Part shown: positions 9,162-19,176 of the stretch, piece after piece
Numbering within the stretch: position 1 is the first letter of the stretch
Layout of the letters: the number at the start of each line of letters is the position of its first letter
Assembly (NCBI GenBank): GCA_045504435.1
Contig: JBEULC010000001.1
Location: 868,001-932,000, forward strand
DNA length: 64,000 nt
Source: JBEULC01 sp045504435
Lineage (GTDB): Bacteria; Pseudomonadota; Alphaproteobacteria; WRAU01; Hepatincolaceae
Direction of reading: 5' to 3'
The notes under the pieces: model-generated
The model's input: only the letters and a program-made list of their open reading frames with translations
What the model was told of the DNA's origin: nothing
The model's database searches: none
Translations under genes and position numbers: made by a program

Positions 9162-9779
9162 ATGTTAGACTATTTAGTATTTTATATGTTTTCTTTTTTT
9201 ATCATCGCAGGAGCTTTAGGAGTAATTTTATCAAAAAATCCTGTTTATTCAGTATTACTTTTGATTTTTATATTTTTTAACTCAGCCGCTATCTTTGTCT
9301 TATTAAAGGCCGATTTTTTAGCTATGATGCTAGTAATAGTATATGTAGGAGCTGTAGCGGTTTTATTTTTATTTATTGTGATGTTACTTAATGTTAAATT
9401 AGAAGAAAAAAAGCGATATTTTAATAAATACGTGATTTTTGGATTAGTATTAGTAGCAATTTTGGGAATTGAGCTTTACTTTTTTATTAAACAAGGTTTA
9501 GTAGATTTTAATCCTTTATTATCTAATGCTAACTCTGCTTCTACGCCTGATTTAGGAGATATAAAAAATTTAGGAATATATTTATTTAATGATTATTATT
9601 ATGTTTTTATTGTTTCAGGGTTAATTTTAACTGTTTCTATGATTGGTGCAGTTATCCTAAGTATTCCTGATGAAGCGATAAGTAGTAATTTTAGGCAAAC
9701 CGCCTTTCAACAAAATGCTAGAACCAAAAAAGAGTCGGTGCATTTGGTAGATGTGGAAAAAGAAGAAGGGGCCAAATGA
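9162..9779 (+). CDS. nuoJ: NADH-quinone oxidoreductase subunit J
   Basis: Membrane subunit (ND6 family) with five hydrophobic segments in 205 residues. The conserved third helix VIVYVGAVAVLFLFIVMLLN carries the pi-bulge region that couples quinone chemistry to pumping. The C-terminal 40 residues are polar and charged. The stop TGA overlaps the nuoK ATG by 4 bases (ATGA). Confidence 0.96.
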   Translation: MLDYLVFYMFSFFIIAGALGVILSKNPVYSVLLLIFIFFNSAAIFVLLKADFLAMMLVIVYVGAVAVLFLFIVMLLNVKLEEKKRYFNKYVIFGLVLVAILGIELYFFIKQGLVDFNPLLSNANSASTPDLGDIKNLGIYLFNDYYYVFIVSGLILTVSMIGAVILSIPDEAISSNFRQTAFQQNARTKKESVHLVDVEKEEGAK

Positions 9780-10075
9780 CAATTAGTTTATTTCACTATA
9801 TTATGCTTAGTGGTATAATTTTCTTGATTGGAGTATTAGGTATTTTTTTAAATCGCAAGAGTATCATATCTTTAATAATGTCTGTGGAAATAATTTTACT
9901 GGCTATTAATATTAATTTTGTGGCTTTTGCTAATTTTTGGAATGATTTAAAAGGTCAAATCTTTGTTCTATTTATATTAGCAGTTTCAGCAGCAGAAATA
10001 GCGGTGGCTTTAGCTGCCATTGTTACCTACTTTAATAATCGCTCTTCTAATTGGGTAGATGATCTAGATAATTAA
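9776..10075 (+). CDS. nuoK: NADH-quinone oxidoreductase subunit K
   Basis: Small membrane subunit (ND4L family) of 99 residues with three helices. The buried glutamates of the proton path are in place: SVEIILLAININF in helix 2 and AVSAAEIAVALAAIV in helix 3. Its 4-base overlap with nuoJ implies translational coupling. Confidence 0.97.
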   Translation: MTISLFHYIMLSGIIFLIGVLGIFLNRKSIISLIMSVEIILLAININFVAFANFWNDLKGQIFVLFILAVSAAEIAVALAAIVTYFNNRSSNWVDDLDN

Positions 10076-10085
10076 AAGGCTTAAG

Positions 10086-12017
10086 ATGAATTTATTAGTT
10101 ATAATGTTACCAATGCTTTCGGTTATATTTGTAGGCATAATAAGTCTTTGGATTTATAAATATAATAATAACAGCTTATTAAATTTTATAGCATGGCTAG
10201 GCTCAACTGTTGCTATAGGTTTATCCACAGTGTTTGCTTTGGTATTGTTATTTAAAATTATGCAAACTGAAGGTGCAATATCTGTACCTTTATTTAATTG
10301 GTTTGTTTCTGGAAATTTTTACGTAAATGTGGTTTTGCATTTTGATATTTTAACGGTTTTAATGCTATGCTTAATTAGTTTTATATCTTTTTTAGTGCAC
10401 TTTTATTCTTATTTTTACATTGCCAAAGAAGATAATCTAGCAAGATTCCAATGTTACTTAAGCTTCTTTACGTTATCTATGATTGTTTTAGTTACCTCAG
10501 ATAATTTATTGCAAATGTTTGTAGGCTGGGAGGCAATTAGTTTATGCTCTTACTTGCTTATCGGTTATTGGTTTAATAAAGATGTAGCTAATCAAGGAGC
10601 AGCCAAGGCCTTTATCATAAATAAATTTGCTGATATGGCGTTTGTTTTAGGAATTTTTACATCTTTTGTTTTGTTTGGTAGTATTAATTTTAGTGAGATT
10701 TTTATTGTTTTACCTAGCGTATTAAATGCAAGTTTTGATTTTTTAGGAGTTGAATTTTCTTTAATTAATCTTATTGCCTTTTTATTTTTAATAGCAGCTT
10801 TTGCTAAATCAGCGCAAATTCTATTTCATATTTGGCTGCCAGATGCCATGGAAGCTCCCACACCTGTTTCTGCACTTTTGCATGCGGCCACTATGGTTAC
10901 AGCTGGAATATTTTTAGTAGTAAAATTATCGCCTATTTTCCAAATTTCTGAGTTTGCTCGTAATATTATATTAGTAGTAGCTTCGATTACCGCAGTATAT
11001 GGCGCAATTGTTGCATGTTTTCAAGATGATATTAAAAAGGTTATTGCTTATTCTACTATTTCACAGTTAGGTTATATGTTTTTATCTATCGGAGTAAACG
11101 CTTATACGGGAGCTATGTTCCATTTATTTACTCATGCCTTTTTTAAAGCTTTATTATTTTTAGGTGCTGGTAGTATTATTCATTCTATGATGGGTGAACA
11201 AAATATTCATAAAATGGGTAATTTGTGGAGAAAAATGCCTATTACTTATATGGGTATGTGGATAGGATTTTTAGCATTAATTGGGATTCCTGGCTTTTCT
11301 GGGTTTTACTCTAAAGAATTAATTCTGATTAATTTATATACTTCAGAAACACCTTTTGCTTTGTGGGGGTTTTTTGCAGGGTTATCTACAATTTTCTTTA
11401 CTGCTTTTTATTCTTTAAGGTTAATGATCTTAGTTTTTCATAATAAGGAAAATTATGAAGGTTTTAAACCCCATGAAAGTTCTTTTGGTATACTGTTAAT
11501 TTTAATTATTTTGGCGATCTTTTCTGTAATTATAGGAAAGTTTTTACAAAATGATTTTGTAGGAGAAAATTCTACAATCTTTTGGAAAAAATCTTTAGAA
11601 ATTGCGCAAATTGTTCCTGATGTAATGATTTCTAAAAAGGTAGAGCTTTATAGTCTAACCCTTGTAGCTTTAGCTGTGATTTTCACCTACTTATTATATA
11701 TAAGAGATAAGAAAACTTACAGTAAATTGCATAGTATGTTTCCGGGCTTACATAAAATATTTTATAATAATTTTTATTTAGATGCTATTTACAAAAATTG
11801 GTTAGGAGAAAGTTTTAACAAAACCTCTAAAATTTTAGGTAAAATGGACGATGAGGTAGTGGATAAATATGGACCCAACACCTTATCAGCTATTTTTGTG
11901 AGATCTTCTCGCTTATTTGCTAAATGGCAAAATAACTCTATTAGCTTATATGCTATTTTAATGATTTTAGGATTATTTTTAATATTAACTTATTGTTTTT
12001 TTATCATAGGAATGTAA
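10086..12017 (+). CDS. nuoL: NADH-quinone oxidoreductase subunit L
   Basis: Antiporter-like proton-pumping subunit (ND5 family). The 643-residue protein has the conserved FVGWEAISLCSYLLIGYW glutamate helix and the lysine-bearing FHIWLPDAMEAPTPVSALLH loop, then HAFFKALLFLGAGSIIH. The C-terminus has the long lateral-helix region and a final hydrophobic helix. Length is normal. Confidence 0.97.
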   Translation: MNLLVIMLPMLSVIFVGIISLWIYKYNNNSLLNFIAWLGSTVAIGLSTVFALVLLFKIMQTEGAISVPLFNWFVSGNFYVNVVLHFDILTVLMLCLISFISFLVHFYSYFYIAKEDNLARFQCYLSFFTLSMIVLVTSDNLLQMFVGWEAISLCSYLLIGYWFNKDVANQGAAKAFIINKFADMAFVLGIFTSFVLFGSINFSEIFIVLPSVLNASFDFLGVEFSLINLIAFLFLIAAFAKSAQILFHIWLPDAMEAPTPVSALLHAATMVTAGIFLVVKLSPIFQISEFARNIILVVASITAVYGAIVACFQDDIKKVIAYSTISQLGYMFLSIGVNAYTGAMFHLFTHAFFKALLFLGAGSIIHSMMGEQNIHKMGNLWRKMPITYMGMWIGFLALIGIPGFSGFYSKELILINLYTSETPFALWGFFAGLSTIFFTAFYSLRLMILVFHNKENYEGFKPHESSFGILLILIILAIFSVIIGKFLQNDFVGENSTIFWKKSLEIAQIVPDVMISKKVELYSLTLVALAVIFTYLLYIRDKKTYSKLHSMFPGLHKIFYNNFYLDAIYKNWLGESFNKTSKILGKMDDEVVDKYGPNTLSAIFVRSSRLFAKWQNNSISLYAILMILGLFLILTYCFFIIGM

Positions 12018-12023
12018 TTGTAG

Positions 12024-13502
12024 ATGTTTGCTATTCCCATACTTTCTTTTTTGATTTTTATACCTTTACTAGCGGTTTTAGTGATTTTAACTATCAAAGA
12101 AAATGATGCTTATTTTGGCCAAAATATTAAATATGTAACTATTTTAACTAATATTATTCATTTAATTTTAATAGGTTATTTATGGTTTGAATTTGATAAA
12201 ATTAATAGCCTTTATCAATTTGTTGAAAAAATCCCTTTAATTCCTGGCTTAAATTTTAATTATTATTTAGGCATAGATGGAATATCTTTAATCTTTATTA
12301 CGCTTTCAAGTGTAGTAATGCTAATTGTTTTGTTATTTATAGATTTTCCTAAGGAAAAAGTTAAATTATATGCCATATGCTTTTTGCTTTTGCTTGGAGC
12401 TTCAGTTGGCACCTTTGCTTCCTTGGATATGATTTTATTTTATATGTTTTATGAAATCTCTATGTTTCCGGTGTTTTTCATTATTGGAATATTTGGTGAA
12501 GGCAATAAAATTTATGCTAGTTTAAAGTTTTTTTTATATACTTTAGCAGGCTCTATTTTAATGATAGTAGCTATGATAGTAATGATTTCTTTAGCAAAGA
12601 CTTCTTCACTTCCTGAACTTACTGAATTTAGTTTCACTCCAGAGTTTCAAAAATACTTATTCATAGCGATGTTTATAGCTTTTGCAGTTAAATCTGCACT
12701 TTTCCCTTTTCATACCTGGCTTCCTGATACTTATGAAAGTGCTCCGATGTCTATGAATATAGTGTTATCTGGAATATTAATGAAATATGGTATTTATGGG
12801 TTTTTGAGGTTTTTAGTTCCTATGTTTCCCTTGGCCACTTTAAAAAGTATTAATATAATTTATGTGCTCTCTTTAATAACTTTGTTTTATTGCGGTTTAA
12901 TCGCTTTAAAGCAAACTAATATTAAAAGGCTCTTTGCTTATTTTTCTATATCTCATGTGGCTTTAATTATTGCTGGGATATTTTCTGTAACTGCCCAAGG
13001 CATAGAAGGGGCTATTTTCCAAAGTATAGGTCACTCTATATTTAATGCTGGAATATTTTTAGGAATAGTATTATTACAAAAAAGATTTAGATCAGATTTG
13101 GTAGCCGATTTTAAAGGCTTAGCTAATGTAATGCCCAGATTTTGTGTGATGTTTTTTATATTTATGCTAGCAGCGATGTCTTTCCCTATAACTAGCACTT
13201 TTATTGGGGAAATTTTGATTTTATTAGGAATATTTCAAAATAATCGCTTGTATGCTGTTATGTTTACTTTTTCTATTTTACTTAATTCCGTGATTGTGAT
13301 TAGTTTTATGAAAACAGTAATTTTTAGTAAAGTTTCGCTTTATACAAAATCTTTTAAAGAAGTGAACCTTATAGAATTTACCTCCTTAAGCTTAGTAGCA
13401 ATATTGGTTTTAGCAATAGGAATTTATCCAGATATTTTCTTAGATATGATTCATACTTCGGTATCTAATATTTTAGAGCGCTTTAGAATAGTCAGTATAT
13501 AG
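12024..13502 (+). CDS. nuoM: NADH-quinone oxidoreductase subunit M
   Basis: Antiporter-like subunit (ND4 family) of 492 residues. Key elements are FYMFYEISMFPVFFIIG with the helix-5 glutamate, FHTWLPDTYESAP in the broken helix and HVALIIAGIFS. It starts 6 bases after the nuoL stop, so the two are co-translated. Confidence 0.97.
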   Translation: MFAIPILSFLIFIPLLAVLVILTIKENDAYFGQNIKYVTILTNIIHLILIGYLWFEFDKINSLYQFVEKIPLIPGLNFNYYLGIDGISLIFITLSSVVMLIVLLFIDFPKEKVKLYAICFLLLLGASVGTFASLDMILFYMFYEISMFPVFFIIGIFGEGNKIYASLKFFLYTLAGSILMIVAMIVMISLAKTSSLPELTEFSFTPEFQKYLFIAMFIAFAVKSALFPFHTWLPDTYESAPMSMNIVLSGILMKYGIYGFLRFLVPMFPLATLKSINIIYVLSLITLFYCGLIALKQTNIKRLFAYFSISHVALIIAGIFSVTAQGIEGAIFQSIGHSIFNAGIFLGIVLLQKRFRSDLVADFKGLANVMPRFCVMFFIFMLAAMSFPITSTFIGEILILLGIFQNNRLYAVMFTFSILLNSVIVISFMKTVIFSKVSLYTKSFKEVNLIEFTSLSLVAILVLAIGIYPDIFLDMIHTSVSNILERFRIVSI

Positions 13503-13549
13503 GTATAATGCTCTAAAAAAATAGATTAATTTATAATAAGGTTTTTTCA

Positions 13550-15022
13550 ATGGTAAATATTAGTATTTCAGATTTTGTAGTAGCTATTCCAGAGATATAT
13601 CTTATTTTAGTTGCCTTTATCATGTTATTATTTGGCATGTTTCAAAACGCTCAAGATTATAACAATAATATTATCTTCTTTAATAAATTATCTTATATTA
13701 GCGTTATTGTAATGCTTTTAACAATGGTGCTTATATATTCTATAGGGGATACTTATGTAGAGACTTTTAACTCGCTATTTATTATTTCTCCTTTGATTTA
13801 TATATTCAAGTTAATTATTGTTTTTTTAATGGTGTTAATTTGTATACTTTCTAGAAGATATTTGATTGGTATGGGATTTTTCCATTATGAATATATCGTG
13901 GTTTTGTTTTTCTTCTTATGTGGAAATTTGCTTATGATCTCAAGTAACGATTTTATTTCCTTTTATGTAGCTTTAGAACTAACTACTATTAGTACCTATG
14001 TTTTGATATTTATTAATAAAAGCAGTCGCTCTTCTAATGATGCAGGGATTAAATACTTTTTACTAGGAGCTTTAGGTACTGGCTTTTTGTTGTATGGTAT
14101 ATCTTTAATTTACGGATTTACAGGTTTTACTAATTTTATTGAAGTTAAAAGGGCTTTAGGCGCAGGGATTAATAATTGGATAGTAGTTATAGGGTTGGTA
14201 CTGATAATAATTGGCTTAGGTTTTAAATTATCTTTAGTTCCTTTCCATATGTGGACTCCTGACGTATACTCAGGTGTGCATTCACCAATGACTTTATTAT
14301 TAAGCACAGTTTCTAAGGTAGCTATATTATTTATTTTTATTAGAATTTTATGGGAGCCTTTATTACCTTTATATCCTTATTGGAAACACATTATTCAAAT
14401 CCTTATAATTGCTTCAGCTTTAATCGGCTTTATAGCAAGTATTTATCAAACTAATATAAAAAGCTTTATTGCCTATAGTTCTATAGCTAACATGGCTTAT
14501 ATGTTGATGCCAATTTTGGTACCTTCTGCAGCTGCCGCAAAAAATATTATTATTTATGTTTTGGCTTATAGTTCAGCCTTAATAGGGTTTTTTGGCGTAT
14601 TAATGTTGCTTAAAAAAGATAATAAGCCTATTGAAGAAATCTATGATCTTAAAGGAATTTCGGTAAACCATCCTTATTTAGCTTTTATGATTAGTACCTT
14701 TTTAATCTCAATGGCAGGTCTACCTATTACTGCAGGCTTTTTCGGCAAAATATTTATTTTATATAGCATTTTAGGTGCAGGTTCTTATTATTTAGCAGGA
14801 TTTGTGGCTTTACTAAGTGTAGTGATTGTGTATTTTTATCTTAAAGTTATTAAAATCATTTACTTTGATACCTATCAAGTTAATGATGTTTACTCTTATA
14901 CTAAAAAGGGTAATTTAGACATTAACATTACGGTAATTTTTCTTTTTATATTCAGTATTGGATTTATTCTTTTTGTAAGCAAAATAACTAATATCTTAGA
15001 CAGATTTGTATTGGTATTTTAA
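13550..15022 (+). CDS. nuoN: NADH-quinone oxidoreductase subunit N
   Basis: Antiporter-like subunit (ND2 family) of 490 residues, last structural gene of Complex I. It shows FYVALELTTISTYVL with the conserved glutamate and VPFHMWTPDVYSGVHSPMT in the broken helix. The stop codon shares one base with the birA start (TAATG), so birA is probably read by termination-reinitiation. Confidence 0.96.
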   Translation: MVNISISDFVVAIPEIYLILVAFIMLLFGMFQNAQDYNNNIIFFNKLSYISVIVMLLTMVLIYSIGDTYVETFNSLFIISPLIYIFKLIIVFLMVLICILSRRYLIGMGFFHYEYIVVLFFFLCGNLLMISSNDFISFYVALELTTISTYVLIFINKSSRSSNDAGIKYFLLGALGTGFLLYGISLIYGFTGFTNFIEVKRALGAGINNWIVVIGLVLIIIGLGFKLSLVPFHMWTPDVYSGVHSPMTLLLSTVSKVAILFIFIRILWEPLLPLYPYWKHIIQILIIASALIGFIASIYQTNIKSFIAYSSIANMAYMLMPILVPSAAAAKNIIIYVLAYSSALIGFFGVLMLLKKDNKPIEEIYDLKGISVNHPYLAFMISTFLISMAGLPITAGFFGKIFILYSILGAGSYYLAGFVALLSVVIVYFYLKVIKIIYFDTYQVNDVYSYTKKGNLDINITVIFLFIFSIGFILFVSKITNILDRFVLVF

Positions 15023-15765
15023 TGCAAAAAATTTGTATATTTGATAAGCTACCTAGTACTAACCTCTATGCTAAGGAATTTATCACCTCTGATAGCTTTT
15101 CTCAATTATCTCCAAGTGATATGGCTTTTTTAGCGTATGATCAATCCCAAGGGGTGGGTAAGTTAGGAAAATCCTGGCAATCTGATCCAGGTAATCTCCA
15201 TCTTACCCTTGCCTTAAGTAGTTTAAATAAAAATATTCAGCCTCAAAATTATAGTATAATAAGCCTTATAACTTCTTTGGCAGTTAGAGAAACACTTAAG
15301 AGGTATTTAGATAAGGAAATTTCTATTAGATGTAAGTGGCCAAATGATATTTTAATAAATCAGGAGAAAATATGTGGTATTTTATTGGAAACCGAGCAAA
15401 CTAAAAAAGGATTAGAATACTTAATTATTGGGGTAGGAGTGAATTTATTAAAATCCCCCCAAATTATGAATTATAAAACTACCAATTTGTATGAGCTTAT
15501 GGGGGAAAAAGTCCCTCCTTTAAATTTTGCTTATGCGCTTTTAGAAATATTTAATTCTTTATTGTTACGTCTTTCTAATGATAGGAATTTTATTATACAT
15601 AGTTGGCAGCAAGGTGCATACCTATTGAACCAAGAGGTCCTTATTAAGGTTGGGGAGTCCACTAAAAAAGGAGTATTTAAAGGGATTAGCCAAGAAGGTT
15701 ATCTAATTATGGATACAGGGAAAGGTCTTACTAATATTTCCGCAGGTGAGATATTTAAATTATAA
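15022..15765 (+). CDS. birA: Biotin--[acetyl-CoA-carboxylase] ligase
   Basis: Attaches biotin to carboxylase carrier proteins through biotinyl-AMP. The 247-residue protein is catalytic core only, with no N-terminal DNA-binding domain, so it should not be a repressor. The biotinyl-AMP loop is SQGVGKLGKSW, a divergent GRGRxGR, and the catalytic core KWPNDILINQEKICGILLE is clear. A small C-terminal domain ends with GISQEGYLIM. The start overlaps the nuoN stop by one base. Complex I followed by birA is a common alphaproteobacterial order. Confidence 0.92.
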   Translation: MQKICIFDKLPSTNLYAKEFITSDSFSQLSPSDMAFLAYDQSQGVGKLGKSWQSDPGNLHLTLALSSLNKNIQPQNYSIISLITSLAVRETLKRYLDKEISIRCKWPNDILINQEKICGILLETEQTKKGLEYLIIGVGVNLLKSPQIMNYKTTNLYELMGEKVPPLNFAYALLEIFNSLLLRLSNDRNFIIHSWQQGAYLLNQEVLIKVGESTKKGVFKGISQEGYLIMDTGKGLTNISAGEIFKL

Positions 15766-15791
15766 AAAGGATTTAGTAAAATGAGGTTAAG

Positions 15792-16562
15792 ATGTTTTTA
15801 GCTATAGACCTTGGTAATAGTCGAGCTAAAGTAGCCATTATAAATAATGAAGATAATAATAAATTTATTTTTAATGATTGGGTGACCTCAAAGCCTTTAG
15901 ATCTTGAAGATTTGGCCTTAAAATTAAATAGCTTCCTTGAGATTACCAAAGTTAAAGTGGCTGTTGTTTCTTCAGTAGTTACTGAAAATAATCAAGTACT
16001 AGGAATGTTTTTAAAAAATCACTTTAATATTACAGTTTATTTTATTACTCCTAAAATGCTAGATGGTTTAATTTTATATAATCAAAATACAGTAGGCCAA
16101 GTAGGAGCAGATATTTTATGTAAATCTGTCTGGATTGCTAATAAGATCAAAGAAGATGCCTTAATCATCGATATGGGTACTGCTACTGTGGTTCAATATG
16201 TAAATAAAAGTGGTTGGCTTAATGCGGCAGCGATTACTTTAGGGCTTGCTTCTATGTATAAAGAATTATATAAGCAAACCTCTTTATTGCCTTTAGTAGA
16301 TCTTCAACCTGTTGAAAATCTGTTAGGAACCGATACCATATCTGCAATTCAAGGCGGGGTATTTTGGGGATATGTGGGTTTGATTAATAATTTAGCGGAA
16401 AAAGCCTGTGCTGAAACTAAGTGTAATAATATTTTTCTAACAGGAGGAGCGGCCAAATTTATTAAAAATAACGTAAATTTTACTTTTACCTATAATCAAT
16501 ATATAATTCTGGAAAGTATTGCTATAATATATGCGCACAATTTGCATAGAATGAATAATTAA
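15792..16562 (+). CDS. coaX: Type III pantothenate kinase
   Basis: Catalyses the first step of coenzyme A synthesis. The 256-residue protein has the ASKHA-fold phosphate motif LAIDLGNSRAKVAI at the N-terminus and a second Asp motif IIDMGTATVVQYV near residue 122. The following segment reads AAAITLGLASM, where CoaX proteins usually have a GGxIxPG-type loop, so this one is divergent but keeps both aspartate motifs. It sits between birA and rnj with short spacers. Confidence 0.88.
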   Translation: MFLAIDLGNSRAKVAIINNEDNNKFIFNDWVTSKPLDLEDLALKLNSFLEITKVKVAVVSSVVTENNQVLGMFLKNHFNITVYFITPKMLDGLILYNQNTVGQVGADILCKSVWIANKIKEDALIIDMGTATVVQYVNKSGWLNAAAITLGLASMYKELYKQTSLLPLVDLQPVENLLGTDTISAIQGGVFWGYVGLINNLAEKACAETKCNNIFLTGGAAKFIKNNVNFTFTYNQYIILESIAIIYAHNLHRMNN

Positions 16563-16578
16563 AAGGAATAAAAAAATA

Positions 16579-18216
16579 ATGAATAAAAACAGGGTATCTT
16601 TTTGTGCAATGGGAGGATTAGGAGAAATTGGCCTAAATTGCTATTTATATAATATTTTTGATGATAATAATTCAGAATATTTCATGGTGGATTTAGGTAT
16701 GGGATTTAAAGATCATCATCTTAGTTCTATTGATATTTTCTATCCTGACATTAGCGGCCTTGAGCAATATAAGAAAAATATTAAAGGGTTATTAATAACG
16801 CATGGTCATGAAGATCATATCGGGGCTATTCCGCACGTTTGGCAATATTTACAATGTCCTATTTATGCTACTGCATTTACTGCTGATTTAATCAGAGAAA
16901 AACTTAAAGAATATAAACTAGATTCAAAAATTAAAATTGTAGTGGTACAACCAGATAAATTTTATAGCATAGGTAAAGGTGAATTTAAATGGATACAAGT
17001 TGATCATTCAATTCCTGATTGCCATCTTATTTATATGAAAACTCCTTTAGGCAACCTGGTACATAGTGGAGATTTTAAGATCAACTTTAGCAATAAACCT
17101 TTACTTAAAAATCTTAGTAGCTTAAAAAAAGAAAATATTGAATATCTATTTTGTGATTCTACTAACGTTTTAGAAGAAGGGATATCAGGAGAAGAAATCT
17201 TAATTAAAAAAGATTTAAAGATGCTTATTTCTAAAGCCCAAGGAGTATGTTGGATAACTGCCTTTTCTAGCAATGTAGAAAGATTAAGTTTAATCTCTGG
17301 GATTGCCAAAGAATTAAAAAAGAAAATAGTTTTATTTGGCCGCTCTTTATCTACTTATGGTAAATTAGGAATTAAGTATAATTATCTAGATAGCGATGCT
17401 TTTATTTCCGAAGAAGATTCAAAACACTTTAATAGAAAAGATCTAATTTTTATGGTGACTGGCTCCCAAGGAGAAGAACGTTCTGTTTTATCTAGTGTGT
17501 TAATCATGGGTAGTCATCGTCAAAAAATGGCAGAAAACGATTGTGTAATTTTTGCCTCTAGGGTGATTCCTGGTAACGAAAATAAGGTGATAAGGCTTTA
17601 TAACCTTTTAGCTTTAAACGGTATAGATTTTTACACCGCTGAAAAATATAAAATCCATGTGTCAGGTCATCCTAAACGTGAAGAACTAAAAGAATTTTAT
17701 AAAATGATTAATCCTCAATGCATAATACCAATGCATGGGGAAGCCATGCATTTAAGAGAACATAGCGAATTTGTTATGGGGTTAGGCTATAAATCGCTTA
17801 CTTACTTAAATGGTGATGTGGTAGAATTATTTACCGAAGAAGAAGGGATTATAGGGGAATGGCAAACCGGAAAGTTAGTTCAAGATGGCGGCAGATTAAT
17901 TAATTTTAATGAAAATTTTCTAAAAGCTAGAAGTAAAATGTTTTATGAAGGGTCAGTATTTATCACTATGATTTTAAAGCAAGCTTCCATTACTAATCTC
18001 AAAACCTCTTCCTTAGGGCTTTTTACTGAAGAAGAAGAAGAAGTATATAATCAAGAGCTCGCTGGAAAAATTATTAAAACTATAGAAGGGGATACCACAA
18101 GCCTAACTAAAGCAATTGATCAATTATCAGAAGATGTACGAATAACGGCCCGAAGATATTTTAGAGATAAATTTAATAAAAAACCTATAGTTAAAGTGCA
18201 TTTAATCAAAAGTTAG
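16579..18216 (+). CDS. rnj: Ribonuclease J
   Basis: Metallo-beta-lactamase/beta-CASP RNase with endo- and 5' exonuclease activity in RNA maturation. The 545-residue protein has GGLGEIGLNCYLY at the start, the metal motif THGHEDHIGAIPH, the HSGDFK loop, the beta-CASP region with VTGSQGEERS and VSGHPKREEL, and the late PMHGEAMHL motif, followed by the C-terminal domain. It is the last gene before a terminator hairpin. Confidence 0.94.
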   Translation: MNKNRVSFCAMGGLGEIGLNCYLYNIFDDNNSEYFMVDLGMGFKDHHLSSIDIFYPDISGLEQYKKNIKGLLITHGHEDHIGAIPHVWQYLQCPIYATAFTADLIREKLKEYKLDSKIKIVVVQPDKFYSIGKGEFKWIQVDHSIPDCHLIYMKTPLGNLVHSGDFKINFSNKPLLKNLSSLKKENIEYLFCDSTNVLEEGISGEEILIKKDLKMLISKAQGVCWITAFSSNVERLSLISGIAKELKKKIVLFGRSLSTYGKLGIKYNYLDSDAFISEEDSKHFNRKDLIFMVTGSQGEERSVLSSVLIMGSHRQKMAENDCVIFASRVIPGNENKVIRLYNLLALNGIDFYTAEKYKIHVSGHPKREELKEFYKMINPQCIIPMHGEAMHLREHSEFVMGLGYKSLTYLNGDVVELFTEEEGIIGEWQTGKLVQDGGRLINFNENFLKARSKMFYEGSVFITMILKQASITNLKTSSLGLFTEEEEEVYNQELAGKIIKTIEGDTTSLTKAIDQLSEDVRITARRYFRDKFNKKPIVKVHLIKS

Positions 18217-18246
18217 TAATAATAAAATAATTAATAATTTTCTAAG

Positions 18247-18274
18247 AAAAAGGGGAATATAGTTACCCTTTTTT
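18247..18274 (+). terminator. Rho-independent terminator after rnj
   Basis: AAAAAGGG (18247-18254) pairs with CCCTTTTT (18266-18273) around an 11-base loop and runs on into T residues. It lies 30 bases after the rnj stop and probably ends the nuo-birA-coaX-rnj transcript. Confidence 0.65.
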
Positions 18275-18725
18275 ATTAAATTAAAAAATTCAATTTAGAT
18301 AAAATAAAGCTTATGCAAAAACTTGAAAAAAACTATAAGCAATATATAATACTAAAAGGTCTAAAGATTTAATCTTTTATGAATTAGGACTATTTAAATA
18401 ATTTTTATCAGCTGAGATGATAATTTAATATAATTTAATCTTCAAAATTACCTATCTATTACAAAGTGATAAATTAAATGCCAAAAGGTAAGTAAAAGCT
18501 AAGTCTTTACCTAGCTAATTGCTTTTTTTGCCGATTTTTAATATTTTATAAAATCACCTGGTTACTATTTATTATACAATTTTATAAATTTTAATAAATA
18601 GATATTAATAGCTTTTGAGCTCTGATGCGGCCCTTTTAGGCTTTTATAAAGTTTAGGGAGCAGAGTTGGAGGATTAAAATAAAAGATAGAAAAACTTTTA
18701 GAGTCAAAAATCATTTTTATAAAGA
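18275..18725. other. Gene-free interval between convergent genes
   Basis: About 450 bases between the rnj terminator and the 3' end of an unknown minus-strand gene. Very AT-rich with stops in all frames. No tRNA, repeat or recognisable relic was seen. Confidence 0.5.
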
Positions 18726-19139
18726 CTAAGGAATCCTTCTATAATTTATAAAATTAGTATAGACCGCATCAAATGCTTCTTTTACCTCATAATAAGTATG
18801 ATCTTTATTAATTATAATAGCCTCTAAATCTTTACCTGTAATCATCTTTATTTTATTAGATAATAATAAGATAGTATCAAAAATTGCCATATGGTAGATA
18901 TCATTTAATATATCATTTTCTATGTTAGAGCCTTGATAGCTCATCTTACCTTCTTTTATTGCTTTTTCTACTTCTTGAGTTTGTGCAGTAATATCAAGGT
19001 AAGCTAGTACTCCTTCTTTTTTAAAAGTATTATATAGTTCGTTTTTTATATAAGATATATTAGTGATATCTTTTTTATCCTTATAGTAAATTATTTGTGC
19101 ATATCTAATAATTTCTTTTTCTACTAAACTCATTTCCAT
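18726..19139 (-). CDS. Hypothetical protein (137 aa)
   Basis: Not recognised. The product is a soluble, mostly helical-looking 137-residue protein rich in Lys, Glu, Ile and Asp, with no signal peptide, membrane segment or metal motif. It lies 37 bases downstream of uvrA on the same strand, so it is probably co-transcribed with it. Codon use and composition match its neighbours, which supports a real gene. An ATG two codons in (MSLVEK) is an alternative start. Confidence 0.6.
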   Translation of the reverse strand: MEMSLVEKEIIRYAQIIYYKDKKDITNISYIKNELYNTFKKEGVLAYLDITAQTQEVEKAIKEGKMSYQGSNIENDILNDIYHMAIFDTILLLSNKIKMITGKDLEAIIINKDHTYYEVKEAFDAVYTNFINYRRIP

Positions 19140-19176
19140 GACTATCCCTCTTCTGCGAAATAAATTAATTAATATA

